A DNA stretch of 64,000 nucleotides from positions 93,577 through 157,576 of the forward strand of contig CAVUGE010000043.1 in the NCBI GenBank assembly GCA_963740945.1, in the 5' to 3' direction. Below the pieces are notes generated by a model. It was not told the DNA's origin. It ran no database searches and worked only from the letters and a program-made list of their open reading frames with translations. Below are positions 63,215 to 64,000 of this stretch, piece by piece. How positions within the stretch are numbered: position 1 is the stretch's first letter; every line of letters starts with the position of its first letter. The DNA comes from CAVQBP01 sp963740945. GTDB lineage: Bacteria > Bacteroidota > Ignavibacteria > Ignavibacteriales > Ignavibacteriaceae. The position numbers and the translations under genes are program-made.

Positions 63215-64000
63215 CTAAAAATGGATATGAGATGCGAGAAGGCAGAGCTGTGCGGTTACTAAGCCTAGAAATGTTCCTGAAATGTTACCTAGAATTCCTA
63301 ATAGTAAACCGACCGGTGCTAAAGAAGGCTGATAGATGCTTGCAATAATTGGAGCGCTGACTACTCCCCCTATATTAGCCTGACTTGATGTGGCAATTAA
63401 GAATATTGGTGCTTTTATTAGTCTGCCGATAGTATAAAGAACAATTGCATGAATTAATATCCATACTACGCCTGCAAGAAGAAACATTGGAGCATTTAAT
63501 ATAGCAGTTAAATTAGCTTTTGCTCCTATCGAAGCCAAAAGAAAGTACAGCATATAGTTGCCGACTATCGAAGCGCCTTTCCTTTCCATGTTTTGGAGTT
63601 TAGTAAATGATAGTGCAGTGGATATTATCAGCACTAAAATTATTGTCCATCCGAATGCAGTTACAATTTGGCCCAGCGGGGGGATAATTTTGCCTAATTG
63701 AAGGCAGATTGTACCAATAGTCAGTGCAATAGCTATCATTAATGAAAAAGATTTTAGATCTAAAGGTTCTCTTTTTGAATACAAAGATTCAAGTTTCTTA
63801 TTAATTCTATTTGTCAATGAAACATCAACTTTATTCTTCTCATCAATTTTCTTTTGAAATCCGGAAAAAGCAATAACAACAGCCATCCATCCGTAACCTA
63901 CCAGAGTATCAACAATAACCATTGTTCCTAAAAGGGAGTCTGATGTACCTATACTTTCTTTAACGGAAATCATATTTGCGCTCCCTCCAATCCAGCTTCC
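63215..64000 (-). CDS. DUF819 (YjcL-like) membrane transporter, N-terminus outside the window
   Basis: 262 residues are visible; the frame is open to the right edge, so the true start lies outside. The first residues are GSWIGGSANMISVKESIG, a conserved block of DUF819. About seven hydrophobic segments follow, with NYMLYFLLASIGAKANL and ATSSQANIGGVVSAPIIASIY as typical later blocks. The family resembles gluconate/glutamate-type carriers, but the substrate is unknown. The C-terminus is complete at 63215. Confidence 0.85.
   Translation of the reverse strand, partial: GSWIGGSANMISVKESIGTSDSLLGTMVIVDTLVGYGWMAVVIAFSGFQKKIDEKNKVDVSLTNRINKKLESLYSKREPLDLKSFSLMIAIALTIGTICLQLGKIIPPLGQIVTAFGWTIILVLIISTALSFTKLQNMERKGASIVGNYMLYFLLASIGAKANLTAILNAPMFLLAGVVWILIHAIVLYTIGRLIKAPIFLIATSSQANIGGVVSAPIIASIYQPSLAPVGLLLGILGNISGTFLGLVTAQLCLLASHIHF

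Overview
The window is AT-rich DNA (clearly below 40% G+C by eye). It most resembles an Ignavibacteria/Chlorobi-group member of the Bacteroidota/FCB superphylum. The main evidence is repeated C-terminal secretion tails of the NPFNPxTTI...VYDILGR...SGIYFYK type (type IX secretion sorting domains) at 4.5, 36.7 and 39.1 kb. A one-component hybrid sensor with periplasmic propeller, Y_Y_Y, kinase, receiver and AraC domains agrees with this, as do the many start codons without a strong Shine-Dalgarno site. No rRNA, tRNA or CRISPR array was seen. All family names come from recognising motifs by eye, not from searches.

Layout. 0-4.4 kb: a cut-off zinc-finger (anti-sigma-like) gene, two unknown proteins, a lipoprotein serine hydrolase flanked by two copies of a short repeat, a broken beta-propeller gene and an AhpD-like protein. 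4.5-12.1 kb: a secreted YCF48/BNR-type protein, a giant hybrid sensor/regulator and a small histidine kinase. 12.6-14.7 kb: a lipoprotein, relics of a GH2 glycosidase and of a thioredoxin-like gene, and a SagB-type nitroreductase. 14.7-19.1 kb: a surface-glycan cluster (flippase-like membrane protein and three glycosyltransferases). 19.1-24 kb: a 700-bp leader with a 16-bp palindrome, followed by a 1372-residue mosaic protein. 24.2-32.1 kb: a sugar-use locus (GH2 enzyme, DUF5107-TPR protein, sugar porter, divergent AraC regulator). 32.1-36.6 kb: small membrane proteins, two metallo-beta-lactamase-fold genes (one truncated), a CPBP protease and an esterase. 36.7-41.4 kb: decayed secreted propeller genes, a small HTH repressor with its palindromic control region, and a PQ-loop-like membrane protein. 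41.7-43.3 kb: a complete IS1182-type insertion sequence. 43.5-49.6 kb: an alpha-2-macroglobulin gene broken by three single-base frameshifts. 49.8-60.4 kb: mostly housekeeping or repair genes (MFS exporter, LigD-type polymerase domain, SMUG2-like glycosylase, quinone oxidoreductase, Nudix hydrolase, hldD, metH). 60.2-62.0 kb: a dense cluster of single-base frameshifts across three unrelated genes. 62.1-64 kb: the rest of an AlkZ/YcaQ-like gene, an 11-bp tandem repeat, and a DUF819 transporter running off the end.

How the genes work together. The clearest functional unit is 24.2-32.1 kb: sugar uptake by the porter, hydrolysis by the secreted GH2 enzyme, and control by the divergent AraC protein. 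The glycosyltransferase block probably builds a surface polysaccharide. The most unusual single item is the 1372-residue protein. It combines a LamG-like head, three 12-residue GSTLSH repeats, a long Gly-rich stretch, two IPT/TIG domains and what looks like a cryptic papain-like Cys-His-Asp peptidase domain. It has no recognisable export signal.
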